64,000 bases of DNA. Origin: Mycolicibacter senuensis. Its GTDB lineage: Bacteria > Actinomycetota > Actinomycetes > Mycobacteriales > Mycobacteriaceae. The notes beneath the pieces were generated by a model. That model did not search any database. It had not been told where the DNA came from and saw only the letters and a program-made list of their open reading frames with translations. The stretch lies in assembly GCF_002101885.1 (NCBI RefSeq), contig NZ_LQPS01000033.1, positions 62,001 to 126,000 on the forward strand, given 5' to 3'. Positions 15,619-27,085 of this stretch are shown here, piece after piece. How positions within the stretch are numbered: the stretch's first letter is position 1; every line of letters starts with the position of its first letter. A program made the position numbers and the translations under genes.

Positions 15619-17988
15619 ATGAGTGACGGCGATAGCGCCACTCCTGGACGCTGGCCCGGAGAGGGCCGGGACGACGGTGACCATCAGCTGATGACGATGA
15701 CGCCGCCCGGACCCGCGCCGTGGGAGCGCTGGCAGACTCCGGCCGACGACCCCCCGCCGGCCGCGCGCCGGCCGGCCGCCGCAGGCCGCCGCCACCGCGG
15801 TGACGGCTCGGTGACCGTGGCCGACCTGATCGCCAAGGTCAACGGCGGTGTTCCGCCGTCCGGCGGCCGCAGCCAGCGCCGTACCGCCACCGTCGCCCCG
15901 GGATCCGCCGAACCTGCCGAACCCACGGGGGCCCTGGGAACCGACGAGCCCCTGGAAGCCGCCCCCGACCAGGAACCGGAAGCCCGGGCAGCCCTCGCGC
16001 CCACCGACGTGCCGGATTCCACCACCGACATCGCGGCGGTGGCCTTGCCCTCGGAGTTGCCCGACCTCGACCGGATTCACGGCACGCAATACGGCGACCC
16101 CGGCGAAACCGGCTGGCCCGACGACTGGGCCGGGTTCGAGCCCACCACCGAACTACCGGGTTCATTCGGCAGTCCCAGCTTCGCCTCTCCTCCGTCGAGC
16201 CTCGCTGAACCGCCGGGTTCATTCGGCAGTCCCAGCTTCGCCTCTCCGCCGTCGAGCCTCGCTGAACCGCCGGGTTCATTCGGCAGTCCCAGCTTCGCCT
16301 CTCCTCCGTCGAGCCTCGCTGAACCGCCGGACGTGGTCCGCGAGCTGCCGCCGGTGCGGAGCGACCCGCCGGGGCACGACGAGCTTGAATCCGACGAACC
16401 GCGGCCGCGCAAGACCGGTCGCGGGGCGCTGCTGGCCGGCCGGGCGATGGCGGCCATGATGGCGGTTCTCGCGCTGGTGCTGACCGGGTCGGCCTGGCAG
16501 TGGAGCACCTCGAAGAACCGCAGTCTCAACCACGTCAGCGCGCTGGACCCCAACTCGCACGACATCCTCGACGCCGCCGGACAGTACGGTGACGAGAACT
16601 TCCTGATCGTCGGCGCCGACACCCGGGCCGGGGCCAACAGCAATATCGGCGCCGGCAGCACCGAGGACGCCGAGGGCGCCCGGTCCGACACGATCATGCT
16701 GGTCAACATCCCGGCGAACCGTAAACGCGTGGTGGTGGTGTCCTTCCCGCGCGACTTGGCGATCACGCCGATCCAGTGTGAGACCTGGAATCCCGCGACC
16801 GGCGCCTACGGCGCGATCTACGACGAGGACACCGGCACCTACAGCGACGACACGGTCTACACCGAGACGAAGCTGAACTCGACGTACGCCTTCGGCGGCC
16901 CGAAGTGTCTGGTCAAGGAGATCCAGAAGCTCTCCGGGCTGGCGGTCAACCGCTTCATGGCCGTCGACTTCGTCGGTTTCGGCAAGATGGTCGACGCGTT
17001 GGGCGGGGTCGAGGTGTGCACCCCCAGCCCGCTCTACGACCTCGAATTGGGCAGCGTGCTGGAGAACAGCGGCCGACAGCGGGTCAACGGCGCGACCGCA
17101 CTGAGCTACGTGCGGGCCCGCAACGTCACCACCGAGGACAACGGCGACTACGGCCGGATCAAACGCCAGCAGCTGTTCTTGTCGTCGCTGCTGCGCTCGC
17201 TGATCTCCACCAACACCTTCTTCTCGCCGACCAAGCTCAACAATGTGGTCAACATGTTCATCGGCGACAGCTACGTGGACAACGTCAAGACCAAAGACCT
17301 GGTAAACCTGGGTCAGTCGCTGCAGAAGGTGTCCGCCGGCCACATCACCTTCGTCACCGTGCCGACCAGTGAGACCGACGAGAACGGCGACGAGGTCCCG
17401 CGGATGGACGACATGCGGGCGCTGTTCGACGCCATCATCAACGACGACCCGCTGCCCGGCGAGAACGACCACAACGCCACGTCGGCCCCCACCACCGCGA
17501 CCAGCCCCACCCCGCATTCCACCCTGGCCGCGGCGGCACCGGCCAGCCCGGCCGCCCAGCCGCACAGCGAGCAGGTCCGGGCGGTCACCACCTCCCCCGG
17601 CGAGGTCACCGTGCGGGTGTCCAACGCTACCGACCAGTCCGGCCTGGCCGCCGCCACCTCCGAGGGCCTGCAGCACTGGGGCTTCGACGTCGACAGCGCC
17701 GACGACTACCCGGCAACGGTCAAGACCACCAAAGTGCTGTACTCCCCGGGCAATGAGCAGGCCGCCGCCACGGTGGCCTCAGCGCTGACGGGCGCGCCGA
17801 TCGAACGGGTGACCGGGCTGGGCGGCATCGTGCGAGTAGTGCTGGGCGCGGATTTCCGCGCCGTCAGCAGGCCTGCGGTCACCGGCTCGCAGATCAATGT
17901 GCAACTCAACCGGGGCGCCAGCGTCGAACCCACCGAGCTGCCCGACGACCTGACGGTCACCAACGCCGCCGACACCACCTGCGAGTAG
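15619..17988 (+). CDS. LytR-CpsA-Psr (LCP) family cell-wall ligase with LytR_C domain
   Basis: The 789-residue protein has a long Pro/Ser-rich cytoplasmic N-terminus, a transmembrane helix near residues 272-295 ([18 protein letters not shown]), an extracellular LCP domain ([38 protein letters not shown]) and a C-terminal LytR_C region ([22 protein letters not shown]). LCP enzymes attach arabinogalactan or similar polymers to peptidoglycan. Its place after dus matches Rv0822c. The N-terminus contains three near-identical 19-residue repeats encoded by a 57-bp tandem repeat at 16156-16326. Confidence 0.92.
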   Translation: MSDGDSATPGRWPGEGRDDGDHQLMTMTPPGPAPWERWQTPADDPPPAARRPAAAGRRHRGDGSVTVADLIAKVNGGVPPSGGRSQRRTATVAPGSAEPAEPTGALGTDEPLEAAPDQEPEARAALAPTDVPDSTTDIAAVALPSELPDLDRIHGTQYGDPGETGWPDDWAGFEPTTELPGSFGSPSFASPPSSLAEPPGSFGSPSFASPPSSLAEPPGSFGSPSFASPPSSLAEPPDVVRELPPVRSDPPGHDELESDEPRPRKTGRGALLAGRAMAAMMAVLALVLTGSAWQWSTSKNRSLNHVSALDPNSHDILDAAGQYGDENFLIVGADTRAGANSNIGAGSTEDAEGARSDTIMLVNIPANRKRVVVVSFPRDLAITPIQCETWNPATGAYGAIYDEDTGTYSDDTVYTETKLNSTYAFGGPKCLVKEIQKLSGLAVNRFMAVDFVGFGKMVDALGGVEVCTPSPLYDLELGSVLENSGRQRVNGATALSYVRARNVTTEDNGDYGRIKRQQLFLSSLLRSLISTNTFFSPTKLNNVVNMFIGDSYVDNVKTKDLVNLGQSLQKVSAGHITFVTVPTSETDENGDEVPRMDDMRALFDAIINDDPLPGENDHNATSAPTTATSPTPHSTLAAAAPASPAAQPHSEQVRAVTTSPGEVTVRVSNATDQSGLAAATSEGLQHWGFDVDSADDYPATVKTTKVLYSPGNEQAAATVASALTGAPIERVTGLGGIVRVVLGADFRAVSRPAVTGSQINVQLNRGASVEPTELPDDLTVTNAADTTCE
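16156..16326 (+). repeat. 57-bp tandem repeat, three copies, inside the LCP gene
   Basis: Three contiguous 57-bp units (16156, 16213, 16270) encode [19 protein letters not shown] each time. They are nearly identical at DNA level, with single-base changes such as CTCCTCC versus CTCCGCC. The unit keeps the reading frame, so copy number can change without breaking the protein. This is the pattern of a mycobacterial VNTR locus. Confidence 0.9.
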
Positions 17989-18027
17989 ACGCGGCTGCGG
18001 CGCGCACCCGCTGTGCCCGGTCCGGGT

Positions 18028-18040
18028 TAGTCTTGAGGGC
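18028..18040 (+). promoter_or_regulatory. Predicted leaderless promoter of phoY2
   Basis: The -10 hexamer TAGTCT (18028-18033) is followed by seven bases and the ATG at 18041, so transcription is expected to start at the start codon. No ribosome-binding site is present. Confidence 0.6.
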
Positions 18041-18709
18041 ATGCGAACCGCCTACCACGAGCAACTCTCGGACTTGGCCGAACAGCTCGGCCAGATGTGC
18101 GGCCTGGCCGGAATCGCCATGGAACGTGCCACCCGGGCCCTGCTGCAGGCCGACCTGGTGGTGGCCGAGCAGGTGATCACCGACCACGAGAAGATCGCCG
18201 CGATGAGCGCGCGCGCCGAGGAGAGCGCTTTCGTGCTGCTGGCGTTGCAGGCACCGGTGGCCGGGGACCTGCGGGCCATCGTCAGCTCCATCCAGATGGT
18301 CGCCGACATCGACCGGATGGGCGCGCTGGCGCTGCACGTCGCCAAGATCGCCCGCCGCCGGCACCCCCAACACGCCCTGCCCGAAGAGGTGAACGGATAC
18401 TTCGCCGAAATGGGCAGGGTGGCAGTCGAATTGGGAAATAGTGCACAAGAGGTGCTGCTGTCTCGGGACCCGGAGAAAGCCGCCCGGATCCGCGAAGAAG
18501 ACGATGCGATGGACGACCTGCACCGGCATCTGTTCTCGGTGATGATGGACAAGGAGTGGCGGCACGGCGTCGCGGCGGCCGTCGACGTGACCTTGCTCGG
18601 CCGGTTCTACGAACGGTTTGCCGACCACGCCGTGGAGGTGGCCCGCCGGGTGATCTTCCAGGCGACCGGCAAGTTCCCCGACGAGAACACCCTCCCCCCG
18701 CCCGACTAG
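18041..18709 (+). CDS. phoY2: Phosphate-uptake regulator PhoU/PhoY2
   Basis: The 222-residue helical protein contains two PhoU repeats, each with the metal-binding E/D-x3-D pattern ([47 protein letters not shown]). PhoU proteins link the Pst transporter to the SenX3-RegX3 two-component system and repress the phosphate-starvation response when phosphate is plentiful. The mycobacterial PhoY2 is also tied to persister formation. It sits directly upstream of pstS3 here, whereas in M. tuberculosis its neighbour is phoT. Confidence 0.93.
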   Translation: MRTAYHEQLSDLAEQLGQMCGLAGIAMERATRALLQADLVVAEQVITDHEKIAAMSARAEESAFVLLALQAPVAGDLRAIVSSIQMVADIDRMGALALHVAKIARRRHPQHALPEEVNGYFAEMGRVAVELGNSAQEVLLSRDPEKAARIREEDDAMDDLHRHLFSVMMDKEWRHGVAAAVDVTLLGRFYERFADHAVEVARRVIFQATGKFPDENTLPPPD

Positions 18710-18897
18710 GACTGCTGCCCGCCAGATCAGGTTTTCGGGGCGATTTTCAAGAGGAATATCATCCTTTTTTTTAACAGCAGGCGTTAGTCTGCTGGCAGCC
18801 CGCGTCGTGGTTGCTCCGTGCGGTTTTCGCGGCCGGGCCGATCCGGTGATACAGCGGGTGTATTCCTCAACCCTGATTCGACCCGAAAGGCCCCGAG

Positions 18898-20013
18898 ATG
18901 ACACGGAACCGTTACGGCGCTGCGCTGGGCATTCTGGCGGCCGGCACGCTGGCACTGTCCGGCTGCGGCAGCGACCCCAACAGCAGCTCCCCCGGCGCCG
19001 CTTCCCCCGGAGGTTCGTCTGCCGACAGCGACTGCGGCGGCACCGAGACGCTGAAGGCAAGCGGATCCACAGCCCAGCAGAACGCCATGGCCAGATTCGT
19101 CAAGACGTTCATCGCAGAGTGCCCCGACCAGACGGTGAACTACACCGCCAACGGGTCCGGCGCCGGCATCCGGGAATTCGTCGGCGGCCAGACCGATTTC
19201 GCCGGCACCGACGTGCCGCTCAGCGCCGATGAGTACGCCCAGGCCCAACAGCGCTGCGAGTCCCCGGCCTGGAACCTGCCCGCGGTGTTCGGTCCGATCG
19301 CCATCACCTACAACATCGCCGGTGTCGACAATCTGATTCTCGACGGCCCGACCGTCGCAAAGATCTTCAACGGCGCCGTCACCAGCTGGGACGACCCCGC
19401 GGTGAAAGACCTCAACCCCGGCGCCGCACTACCGGCCGCACCCATCCATGTGGTGTTCCGCAGCGACGAGTCCGGCACCACCGACAACTTCCAGAAGTAT
19501 CTGGAGGGCGCCTCCGATGGCGCATGGGGCAAGGGCACCGGGAAGTCATTCAACGGCGGCGTCGGCGAGGGCGCCAAGGGCAACGACGGCACCGCGGCCG
19601 CGATCAGCACCACCGAAGGCGCCATCACCTACAACGAGTGGTCGTTCGCCCAGGCCAAGAACCTGCCCACCGCGCAGATCATCACGTCGGCCGGTCCGGA
19701 ACCCGTCGCGATCAGCGCCGAATCGGTCGGCAAGACGATCGCCGGAGCCACCATCAAAGGCGAGGGCAACGATCTGGTGCTCGACACCGCGTCGTTCTAC
19801 AAGCCCAGTAACGCCGGCTCGTACCCGATAGTGCTCGCCACCTACGAAGTGGTCTGCTCCAAGTACCCCGACGCCGAGGTGGGCACCGCCGTGCGGATGT
19901 TCCTGAAATCGACTATCACCTCAGGGCAATTCGGCCTCGACGAGTACGGTTACGTGCCGATCCCGGACGCGTTCAAGCCGCGCCTGACGACCGCAGTCGA
20001 CGCCATCGAGTGA
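18898..20013 (+). CDS. pstS3: Phosphate-binding lipoprotein PstS3
   Basis: The 371-residue protein has a lipoprotein signal peptide with lipobox LALSGC (lipid-anchored Cys near residue 22) and the PstS fold: [14 protein letters not shown] and [18 protein letters not shown], whose Ser/Thr/Asp/Arg residues bind phosphate. It delivers phosphate to PstC2/PstA1. The sequence and the following pstC2-pstA1-pknD-pstS2 order match the M. tuberculosis Rv0928 locus. The 188-bp gap before it contains an AT-rich stretch (CCTTTTTTTTAA) but no PHO box that I could find. Confidence 0.93.
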   Translation: MTRNRYGAALGILAAGTLALSGCGSDPNSSSPGAASPGGSSADSDCGGTETLKASGSTAQQNAMARFVKTFIAECPDQTVNYTANGSGAGIREFVGGQTDFAGTDVPLSADEYAQAQQRCESPAWNLPAVFGPIAITYNIAGVDNLILDGPTVAKIFNGAVTSWDDPAVKDLNPGAALPAAPIHVVFRSDESGTTDNFQKYLEGASDGAWGKGTGKSFNGGVGEGAKGNDGTAAAISTTEGAITYNEWSFAQAKNLPTAQIITSAGPEPVAISAESVGKTIAGATIKGEGNDLVLDTASFYKPSNAGSYPIVLATYEVVCSKYPDAEVGTAVRMFLKSTITSGQFGLDEYGYVPIPDAFKPRLTTAVDAIE

Positions 20014-20055
20014 TCCTGCACCACCGATCACCGCGGTCTCGAGGGTGTTGTCGCC

Positions 20056-21030
20056 ATGGCCGATAACACCTCGGAATCGTCGGTGCCCGTACCGCTCCCC
20101 CGCAAGAGCGGGTCCGGCGGGGAACGGATCTTCCGCGCGGTCGCACTGTCGGCCGGTTCGACGGTCGTCGTCGCGATCGCGCTGATCGCCATCTTCCTGC
20201 TGATCCGCGCCGTACCGTCACTGCAAGCCAACAACGCGAACTTCTTCACCACCGCAACCTTCAGCACCGGCGGCACCGACGGTCTGGCGTTCGGTATCCG
20301 GGACCTGCTGGTGGTGACGGTATTGACCTCACTGCTCGCATTGGCGGTGGCGGTGCCGATCTCGATCAGCATCGCGATCTTCCTCACCCGCTATGCACCG
20401 CGGCAGCTGTCCCGGCCGTGCGGCATCGTCATCGACCTGTTGGCGGCGGTCCCGTCCATCATCTTCGGGCTGTGGGGGATCTTCGTGCTGGCGCCGATGC
20501 TCTATCCGGTGACGAAGTTTCTCAATCAGCACCTGGGCTGGGTGTTCCTGTTCGCCAAGGGCAACGTGTCACTGGCCGGCGGCGGAACCATCTTCACCGC
20601 GGGCATCGTGCTGGCGGTGATGATCCTGCCGATCATCACCTCGGTGTCCCGGGAGGTGTTCCGGCAGGCCCCGACCGCGCACATCGAGGCGGCTCAGGCG
20701 CTGGGGGCAACCAGGTGGGAGGTGGTGCGGATCGTGGTGCTGCCCTACGGCCGCAGCGGCATCATCGCCGCGTCGATGTTGGGGCTGGGCCGCGCCCTGG
20801 GCGAAACGATCGCCATGCTGATCATCTTGCGGGCGGCTCCCCGGCCCGGCAACTGGTCGCTGTTCGACGGCGGGTACACCTTCGCGTCCAAGATCGCTTC
20901 CGCCGCATCGGAGTTCAGTGCCCCGCTGCCGACCGGCGCCTACATCGCCGCCGGCTTCGCGCTGTTCGTACTGACCTTCGTCGTCAATGCCGCCGCGCGC
21001 GCGGTGGCCGGCGGAAAGGTCAACGGATGA
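20056..21030 (+). CDS. pstC2: Phosphate ABC transporter permease PstC2
   Basis: The 324-residue inner-membrane protein has about six transmembrane helices, starting with [14 protein letters not shown]. It carries the permease EAA-like loop [40 protein letters not shown], which contacts the ATPase. It forms the phosphate channel with PstA1. The last four bases overlap the pstA1 start (ATGA), so the two subunits are translationally coupled. It pairs with pstS3 upstream. Confidence 0.94.
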   Translation: MADNTSESSVPVPLPRKSGSGGERIFRAVALSAGSTVVVAIALIAIFLLIRAVPSLQANNANFFTTATFSTGGTDGLAFGIRDLLVVTVLTSLLALAVAVPISISIAIFLTRYAPRQLSRPCGIVIDLLAAVPSIIFGLWGIFVLAPMLYPVTKFLNQHLGWVFLFAKGNVSLAGGGTIFTAGIVLAVMILPIITSVSREVFRQAPTAHIEAAQALGATRWEVVRIVVLPYGRSGIIAASMLGLGRALGETIAMLIILRAAPRPGNWSLFDGGYTFASKIASAASEFSAPLPTGAYIAAGFALFVLTFVVNAAARAVAGGKVNG

Positions 21031-21932
21031 GCGCCACCGCACTGACCGCACCGGTCAAGTCCCGGGTGAGCAGCCACATCAGCATCAGGCGCCGGATCAA
21101 AGACCGCTTCGCCGCGCTGATATTCGTGCTCTCGTTCGGCATCGCGACGGTGCCGCTGATCTGGCTGCTGTGGGTGGTGATCGCGCGCGGCTGGCGGGCA
21201 GTCGTCCACGCGTCCTGGTGGACCCACTCGCTGCGCGGCATCTTGCCCGACGAACTGGCCGGCGGGGTGTATCACGCGTTGTACGGAACGCTGGTGCAGG
21301 CCGGGGTCGCCGCTGCACTGGCGGTCCCGCTCGGCCTGATGACCGCGATATACCTGGTCGAGTACGGGTCGGGCTGGTGGGCCCGGTTGACCACGTTCAT
21401 GGTCGACGTGCTCGCCGGGGTCCCGTCGATCGTCGCCTCGCTGTTCGTCTTCAGTCTGTGGATCGCCACCCTGGGCTTCGAGCAGAGCGCGCTGGCGGTT
21501 TCGCTGGCACTGGTGCTGCTGATGCTGCCCATCGTGGTGCGATCCGCCGAGGAGATGCTTCGCCTGGTCCCCGACGAGCTGCGCGAGGCCAGTTACGCGT
21601 TGGGGGTGCCGAAGTGGAAGACGATCATCCGGATCGTGATTCCGACCGCCCTGTCAGGAATCCTGTCCGGAACCTTTCTGGCGCTGGCCAGAATCATCGG
21701 TGAGACCGCCCCGGTGCTGGTCCTGGTCGGCTACAGCCGCTCGATCAACTACGACATCCTCCACGACAACATGGCCTCGCTACCGCTGCTGATCTACAGC
21801 GAGCTCGCCAACCCGGAGGCCGCCGGCCACACCCGGGTGTGGGGCGCGGCCCTGACCCTGATCATCGTGGTGGCGCTCAGCGCCGCCATGGCCGCGGTGG
21901 CGACCCGGCTCACCTCGGTCCGCCAGCGCTGA
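21027..21932 (+). CDS. pstA1: Phosphate ABC transporter permease PstA1
   Basis: The 301-residue membrane protein begins [14 protein letters not shown]. It has a first helix near residue 30 and the ATPase-contact loop [41 protein letters not shown]. It is the partner of PstC2. No ATPase gene follows, so it must use the single PhoT encoded at 25338. It ends 12 bases from the convergent pknD stop. In M. tuberculosis PstA1 mutants are defective in phosphate sensing. Confidence 0.94.
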   Translation: MSATALTAPVKSRVSSHISIRRRIKDRFAALIFVLSFGIATVPLIWLLWVVIARGWRAVVHASWWTHSLRGILPDELAGGVYHALYGTLVQAGVAAALAVPLGLMTAIYLVEYGSGWWARLTTFMVDVLAGVPSIVASLFVFSLWIATLGFEQSALAVSLALVLLMLPIVVRSAEEMLRLVPDELREASYALGVPKWKTIIRIVIPTALSGILSGTFLALARIIGETAPVLVLVGYSRSINYDILHDNMASLPLLIYSELANPEAAGHTRVWGAALTLIIVVALSAAMAAVATRLTSVRQR

Positions 21933-21944
21933 CCGGCCGAACCG

Positions 21945-23936
21945 CTATGAGCCGGCAGCCAGCTTGACCACCCGGTTGTTGCCGCGGTCAGCCACGTACA
22001 ACGCGCCCTCGGCGTCGACCACCACCTGCAACGGGGTGTTGAGGCCGACGAACGGCAACTTGGTCTGGTTGTTGGTCACCACGTCCAGCTTCATCACCTT
22101 GTGGTTCTCGTGGTTGGTGACGTAGACGTTGTCGGCGCGGTCGACCGAGACGCCCCACGGGGAGGACAGCCCGGTGAACGGAAGGTCCGTCTGGGCGTTC
22201 GACCCGGCGCTCAGCCGCACCACCCGGTCGTTGTCGGTGTCGGTGACGTAGACGTTCCCGCTGCTGTCGACGGCCACGTCGTCGGGATGGCGCAGCCCGG
22301 TGAAGGGCAGCACGACCTGCGCGTCGGCGCCGGCCGGCAACTTGACCACCCGGTTATTACCCCGGTCGGCGACGTAGACACTGCCCTGAGCGTCCACCGT
22401 CACCCCCTCGGGATAGTCGAGCCCGGCGAACGGCAGTTCGCTCTGTTCGCCGGTGTCGGCCGCCAACTTCACCACCCGGTTGTTGAAGTCACTGACATAG
22501 ATCGAGCCGTCGCTGGCCACGGCCACCCCCTGCGGCTCGTAGAGGCCGGTGAACGGCAGCACTTCCGGGTTGGTCGAGCCCGGCGCCAGCTTCAGCACCC
22601 GGCCGTACATGCTCTGGTTGGTGATGTACAAGTTGCCGTCACCGTCGAGCGCCAGGCCACCCGGGGACAACCGGAAGCTCAGCCCGTCCAACGCCACGAC
22701 GCTCTGCCCATCCACCGAGGCGGCATTCGTCGCACTCGACTCACGGGTGAGCGCATACCCACCTGCCACGCCCACCACGGCGAGCACCAGCGCCGCCACG
22801 GCGGCCGGCAGCAGCCACTTGCGCCGGCGCCGGTGCGGTGCCGCCGCGGCGAACGACCGGCTCTCGAATCGTTCCGGCGCCGGCCGCTCCCGCCATGACT
22901 CGGCGACCGCGGGGCGGGCCATGGTCGCGTCGGATCCGCCGATCTGCCCGGGACCGGGTCCGCCCCTCTGCCCGGGACCGGGATAGCCGCCGTTGGGACG
23001 GTCGGTTCCGCCGCCGACCGCGACTCCGGCAACGCTGACCGCGCGATCGGCTTCCTCACCCCGCCGGACGATCATGGCGGCCCGATGCTGCTCCGCGACC
23101 GTCAGCGCGTCGTGCGCGGCGTGGGCCAGATCGCCGGCGCTGCTGTAGCGGTCCCACGGGTTCTTCGCCATGCCCCGGGCGACCACCTGGTCGAGGGCTA
23201 TCGGCACGACCCCGGGCCGCAATTGACTGGGCCGCGGCGGCGGCTCCATCAGGTGCGCGGTGATCAGCCGCTCGACGCTGTCGACCCGGAACGGCGGCAC
23301 ACCGGTCAGGCACTCGTTGAGCACACAGGCCAGCGAATAGATGTCGGACCGGTAGGTGACCTCGTCGGCGCCGAACCGTTCCGGCGCCATGTAGTTGTAG
23401 GTGCCCAGCGCGGTACCGGTCTGGGTCAGTCCCGGATCGGTCGCGGCGCGGGCGATGCCGAAGTCGACCAGGTAGGCGAAATCACGATGGGTGATCAGGA
23501 TGTTCTCCGGCTTGACATCACGGTGCGTCACGCCGTTGCCGTGGGCGGCGTCGAGGGCGGCGGCCACCTGATCGATGATGGCCACCGCTCGGGCCGGGTT
23601 CATCGGACCGGAGCGCCGCAGCACGGCGGCCAGGTCATCGCCGTCGATCAATTGCATCGCGACGAACATCTGACCGTCGATCTCGCCGTAGTCGTGGATG
23701 GGCACCACGTGCGGTTCCCTGAGCTGTCCCGCCGCGTCCGCCTCCCGTTGCATTCGGGCCCGAAACCTCGGGTCACCCGACAGCGGCGGCGAGATCAGCT
23801 TCAGCGCCACCGACCGATGTTTGCGGACGTCTTCGGCTTCGTAGACCTCGCCCATCCCGCCACGACCCAGCAGTCGCAGCAGCCGGTAGGGCCCGAATTG
23901 CGTACCTACCGCCGAACTCGCCTCACGACTGTCCAC
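21945..23936 (-). CDS. pknD: Transmembrane Ser/Thr protein kinase PknD
   Basis: The 663-residue kinase has an N-terminal catalytic domain (LLGRGGMGEVYEAED; ALKLI; HRDVKPENIL; VDFGIA; GTYNYMAPER), a Pro/Gly-rich juxtamembrane linker, a transmembrane helix (LLPAAVAALVLAVVGVAGGY) and an extracellular six-bladed NHL beta-propeller with repeats such as VYVADRGNNRVVKL. The order and repeats match PknD. GTG 23936 follows GGAGGGAG and is chosen over the ATG at 23987. In M. tuberculosis PknD also lies among the pst genes, suggesting that it senses an extracellular, possibly phosphate-related cue. Confidence 0.94.
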   Translation of the reverse strand: MDSREASSAVGTQFGPYRLLRLLGRGGMGEVYEAEDVRKHRSVALKLISPPLSGDPRFRARMQREADAAGQLREPHVVPIHDYGEIDGQMFVAMQLIDGDDLAAVLRRSGPMNPARAVAIIDQVAAALDAAHGNGVTHRDVKPENILITHRDFAYLVDFGIARAATDPGLTQTGTALGTYNYMAPERFGADEVTYRSDIYSLACVLNECLTGVPPFRVDSVERLITAHLMEPPPRPSQLRPGVVPIALDQVVARGMAKNPWDRYSSAGDLAHAAHDALTVAEQHRAAMIVRRGEEADRAVSVAGVAVGGGTDRPNGGYPGPGQRGGPGPGQIGGSDATMARPAVAESWRERPAPERFESRSFAAAAPHRRRRKWLLPAAVAALVLAVVGVAGGYALTRESSATNAASVDGQSVVALDGLSFRLSPGGLALDGDGNLYITNQSMYGRVLKLAPGSTNPEVLPFTGLYEPQGVAVASDGSIYVSDFNNRVVKLAADTGEQSELPFAGLDYPEGVTVDAQGSVYVADRGNNRVVKLPAGADAQVVLPFTGLRHPDDVAVDSSGNVYVTDTDNDRVVRLSAGSNAQTDLPFTGLSSPWGVSVDRADNVYVTNHENHKVMKLDVVTNNQTKLPFVGLNTPLQVVVDAEGALYVADRGNNRVVKLAAGS

Positions 23937-24016
23937 GACACTCCCTCCGACCCGGCCACGCCACCGGCGTGACCCGTTCTGCGGCATGACCGCAGCGACC
24001 TCCCAGATGAAGGGCA

Positions 24017-24042
24017 GGTTAACCAGAGGTTACAGGTGAACC
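24017..24042 (-). promoter_or_regulatory. PHO-box-like repeats upstream of pknD
   Basis: On the + strand GGTTAAC (24017), GGTTACA (24028) and GGTGAAC (24035) follow one another. The first two are exactly 11 bp apart, the period of actinobacterial PHO boxes. They lie about 80 bp upstream of the pknD start, the same distance as the clearer box upstream of pstS. The match is degenerate. Confidence 0.4.
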
Positions 24043-24147
24043 TTAAGGTAGGGCTACATTCCTGGTCAGAATGAAATTCACAAGAACCACGAATTCGTAT
24101 CGGCAGCAGCAACTGCGGTGGCCGCCAGTGGGCCGGGGACCGGTCGG

Positions 24148-25248
24148 CTATTGGATCGCGTCGATCGCTGTCCGCAATTTCGCCCGGAACGTATCCGGCA
24201 GCGGTATGTAGCCGTACTGATCCAAATCCTCCTGGCCGGCGCCGATCGCCGCGCTCATGAAGGCCTTCACCGCCTGCCCATTGGCGGCGTTGGGGTACTT
24301 CGAGCAGACGATCTCATAGGTCACCAGCACGATCGGGTAGGCCCCGGCCTCGGTCGGCTTGTAGAACGATGACGTGTCGACCACCAAATCGTTGCCCTCA
24401 CCGATGAACTTCGCACCGGCAATGGTTTTCTCCACCGAGTCGGTCGAGATCGTCACCGGCTCCGGGCCAGCCGAAGTGATGATCCGAGCCATTTTCAACT
24501 GCCGTCCCACCGCAAAAGACCATTCGTTATAGGTAATCGATCCCTCGGTGCTGCGCAGTAGCGCCGAAGTGCCGTCGTTACCGCTCGCCCCCACGCCGAC
24601 ACCACCATTGAAAGCCTTACCGGCGCCCCTGCCCCAAGCGCCGTCGGAGGCAGCGTCGAGATACTTCTGGAAGTTGTCGGTGGTCCCGGACGAGTCACCG
24701 CGGAACAGCACGTGGATCGGCTCGGCCGGCAGCTGGACCTCCTTGTTGAGCGCCCGCAACGCGGGATCGTCCCAGCTGGTGATGGTGCCGTTGAAGATCT
24801 TCGCCAGCGTCGGGCCGTCCACGGTCAGATCACCGACACCGCTGACGTTGTAGGTGACCGCAATCGGGCCGAAGACCGTGGGCAGATGCCATGCCGGCGA
24901 CCCGCAGCGGGCCGCCACCCGTTGCGGCTCGCCCGTCGACGGGTCCAGCGGGGAGTCCGACCCGGCCAGCTCGGTGTGGCCGCTGGCGAACTGTGCCACC
25001 CCCGTGCCCGAACCGTTGGCCCGGTAGTCCAGCGTGTAGTCCGGGCAGGCCCGGATGTAGGCGTAGACGAACTGCTCGATGGCGTGCGCCTGGGCGGTCG
25101 AACCGCTGGCGAGCAGTTTCTTCTTTCCGCCGCACTGCACCGGGATGTCCGAGGCCGAGTCCGACGACGTCGAACTGCCACAGCCCGCGACCAGCAGCAG
25201 AGTCGTCACCATCAGACTCAACGCGATGCGGAATCGATTGGGCTTCAC
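24148..25248 (-). CDS. pstS2: Phosphate-binding lipoprotein PstS2-like
   Basis: The 366-residue protein has a lipobox LLVAGC (Cys near residue 23) and PstS phosphate-site motifs [13 protein letters not shown] and [18 protein letters not shown]. It is closer to the forward PstS3 than to the PstS at 28123 (for example [19 protein letters not shown] and [10 protein letters not shown] are shared in form). Its position next to pknD on the same strand matches M. tuberculosis pstS2. It follows phoT with an 89-bp gap that shows no clear PHO box. The start GTG follows GGGAGG. Confidence 0.88.
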   Translation of the reverse strand: MKPNRFRIALSLMVTTLLLVAGCGSSTSSDSASDIPVQCGGKKKLLASGSTAQAHAIEQFVYAYIRACPDYTLDYRANGSGTGVAQFASGHTELAGSDSPLDPSTGEPQRVAARCGSPAWHLPTVFGPIAVTYNVSGVGDLTVDGPTLAKIFNGTITSWDDPALRALNKEVQLPAEPIHVLFRGDSSGTTDNFQKYLDAASDGAWGRGAGKAFNGGVGVGASGNDGTSALLRSTEGSITYNEWSFAVGRQLKMARIITSAGPEPVTISTDSVEKTIAGAKFIGEGNDLVVDTSSFYKPTEAGAYPIVLVTYEIVCSKYPNAANGQAVKAFMSAAIGAGQEDLDQYGYIPLPDTFRAKLRTAIDAIQ

Positions 25249-25337
25249 ACATTCCTCCCGCCGACGCTGGTCGTTACACCGTAGTCGATGCCGGTGCCAA
25301 AAATACCGGCTACATACCCGGCGGTCCGGGCGCGCTG

Positions 25338-26114
25338 TCAGCCGAAACGGCCGGAGATGTAGTCCTCGGTCTCCTTGCAGCTGGGGTTGGAGAAGACCTT
25401 CTCGGTGCCGTCGATCTCGATCAGCCGGCCCGGCTTGCCGACGGCCTCGAGGTTGAAAAACGCGGTCTGGTCACTGACCCGGGCGGCCTGCTGCATGTTG
25501 TGGGTGACGATGACGATGGTGTAGTCCTGCTTGAGTTGAGCGATCAACTCTTCGATGGCCATCGTCGAAATCGGGTCCAGCGCCGAACACGGCTCGTCCA
25601 TCAACAGCACATCGGGCTGCACCGCGATCGCCCGGGCGATACACAATCGCTGCTGCTGTCCGCCCGACAGCCCGCCGCCGGGCCTGTCCAGCCGGTCCTT
25701 CACCTCGTTCCACAGGTTGGCGCCGCGCAGCGAATGCTCCGCGGTCTCGTCGAGTAGCTTGCGGTTGCGAACACCCTGCAACTTCAGCCCGGCGACCACG
25801 TTGTCGCGGATCGACATGGTGGGGAACGGGTTCGGACGCTGGAACACCATGCCGATGGCCTTCCGCACCCCGACCGGATCGATCGCCGGGCCGTAGATGT
25901 CCTCGCCGTCGAGCAGCACCGACCCGTCGACCCGGGCGCCGGAGATGACCTCATGCATCCGGTTCAGGGTGCGCAACACCGTCGACTTACCGCATCCGGA
26001 CGGTCCGATGAACGCGGTCACGCTGCGCGGGGCGACCGACAGCGTCACGTCGGCAACGGCATGGAAGGCCCCGTAATAGATGTTGAGATCGGTCAGGTCC
26101 AACCTTTTAGCCAC
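25338..26114 (-). CDS. phoT: Phosphate ABC transporter ATP-binding protein PhoT (PstB)
   Basis: The 258-residue ATPase shows Walker [10 protein letters not shown] near residue 37, Q-loop FQRPNPF, signature LSGGQQQR, Walker [13 protein letters not shown] and the switch histidine in VTHNMQQ. It powers phosphate uptake by PstC-PstA pairs. It is the only PstB-type ATPase in the window although two permease pairs are present, so it probably serves both. It lies 56 bases after pstA and is preceded by AGGAG. The gene order mshD-phoT of M. tuberculosis is interrupted here by pstA, pstC and pstS. Confidence 0.95.
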   Translation of the reverse strand: MAKRLDLTDLNIYYGAFHAVADVTLSVAPRSVTAFIGPSGCGKSTVLRTLNRMHEVISGARVDGSVLLDGEDIYGPAIDPVGVRKAIGMVFQRPNPFPTMSIRDNVVAGLKLQGVRNRKLLDETAEHSLRGANLWNEVKDRLDRPGGGLSGGQQQRLCIARAIAVQPDVLLMDEPCSALDPISTMAIEELIAQLKQDYTIVIVTHNMQQAARVSDQTAFFNLEAVGKPGRLIEIDGTEKVFSNPSCKETEDYISGRFG

Positions 26115-26170
26115 CGTGCAGCACTCCTAATCGTTCATCTCCCACCGCTTCGCGCTGGATTGCCGTCAGA

Positions 26171-27085
26171 CTAGAACTTCTTGGGCGCGAACATCCGCGC
26201 ACCGAACCTGGCCGCGATGTTCAGTATCGCTATCAGGACGATCAGCGTCAGCGCGGCACCCCAGAGACGATCGGTGGGAACCGCGCTGGTGCCCGCGCCC
26301 GCCGAAGTCTGGTCGTACATCATGCCCGGCAGCGACCCCATGAAGCCCTGGAACATGTCGAAGTTGATCGCCTGCGAATAACCGACCAGGATCAGCAGCG
26401 GCGCCGTCTCGCCCATCACCCGGGCCAGTGCCAGCAGGATCCCGGTGATGATGCCCGACAGCGCGGTCGGGATCACGATGCTGACGATGGTCTTCCACTT
26501 CGGCGCGCCCAGCGCGTAACTGGCCTCTCGCAGGTCCATCGGAATGATCCGGAGCATCTCCTCGGTCGCCCGGACGATCACCGGCACCATCAGCAGCACC
26601 AACGACAACGACACCGCGAAACCGGAGCGTTGGAAGCCCAGGGTCGCCACCCACAGCGCATAGATGAACAGCGCGGCCACGATCGACGGGACCCCGGTCA
26701 AGATGTCCACCATGAACGTCGCGAGCTTGCCGAGCCGGGTGTCCGCACCGTATTCGACGAGATAGATCGCCACGAAGATGCCGAGCGGGATCGACAGCGC
26801 CGCGCACACCAGTCCCTGCAACAGGGTTCCCACGATCGCGTGGTAGGCGCCGCCCCCGGCTGCGAACGCGGTCATCCCGGCCTGCGAATTCGTCCACCAG
26901 ACACTGGAACTGACCGCGCCGAACCCGCGTTCGAACACCGAGTACATCACCCAGATCAGCGGCACCAGCGCGACTCCCATCGCGACGGTGACCAGCACCG
27001 TCGCGATGGCGTTGGCCACCCGGCGACGCAGGCTCACCGCCGCGAAGGTGCGCTCCTTGACGGGCCGGTCCAGCAGGGCGGTCAT
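26171..27085 (-). CDS. pstA: Phosphate ABC transporter permease PstA
   Basis: The 304-residue membrane protein is a paralog of PstA1 at 21027, with the same coupling loop [41 protein letters not shown] and similar hydrophobic helices (VLVTVAMGVALVPLIWVMY). Its start overlaps the pstC stop by one base (TGATG). It sits in the pstS-pstC-pstA-phoT operon, the arrangement found in M. smegmatis beside mshD. Confidence 0.94.
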   Translation of the reverse strand: MTALLDRPVKERTFAAVSLRRRVANAIATVLVTVAMGVALVPLIWVMYSVFERGFGAVSSSVWWTNSQAGMTAFAAGGGAYHAIVGTLLQGLVCAALSIPLGIFVAIYLVEYGADTRLGKLATFMVDILTGVPSIVAALFIYALWVATLGFQRSGFAVSLSLVLLMVPVIVRATEEMLRIIPMDLREASYALGAPKWKTIVSIVIPTALSGIITGILLALARVMGETAPLLILVGYSQAINFDMFQGFMGSLPGMMYDQTSAGAGTSAVPTDRLWGAALTLIVLIAILNIAARFGARMFAPKKF

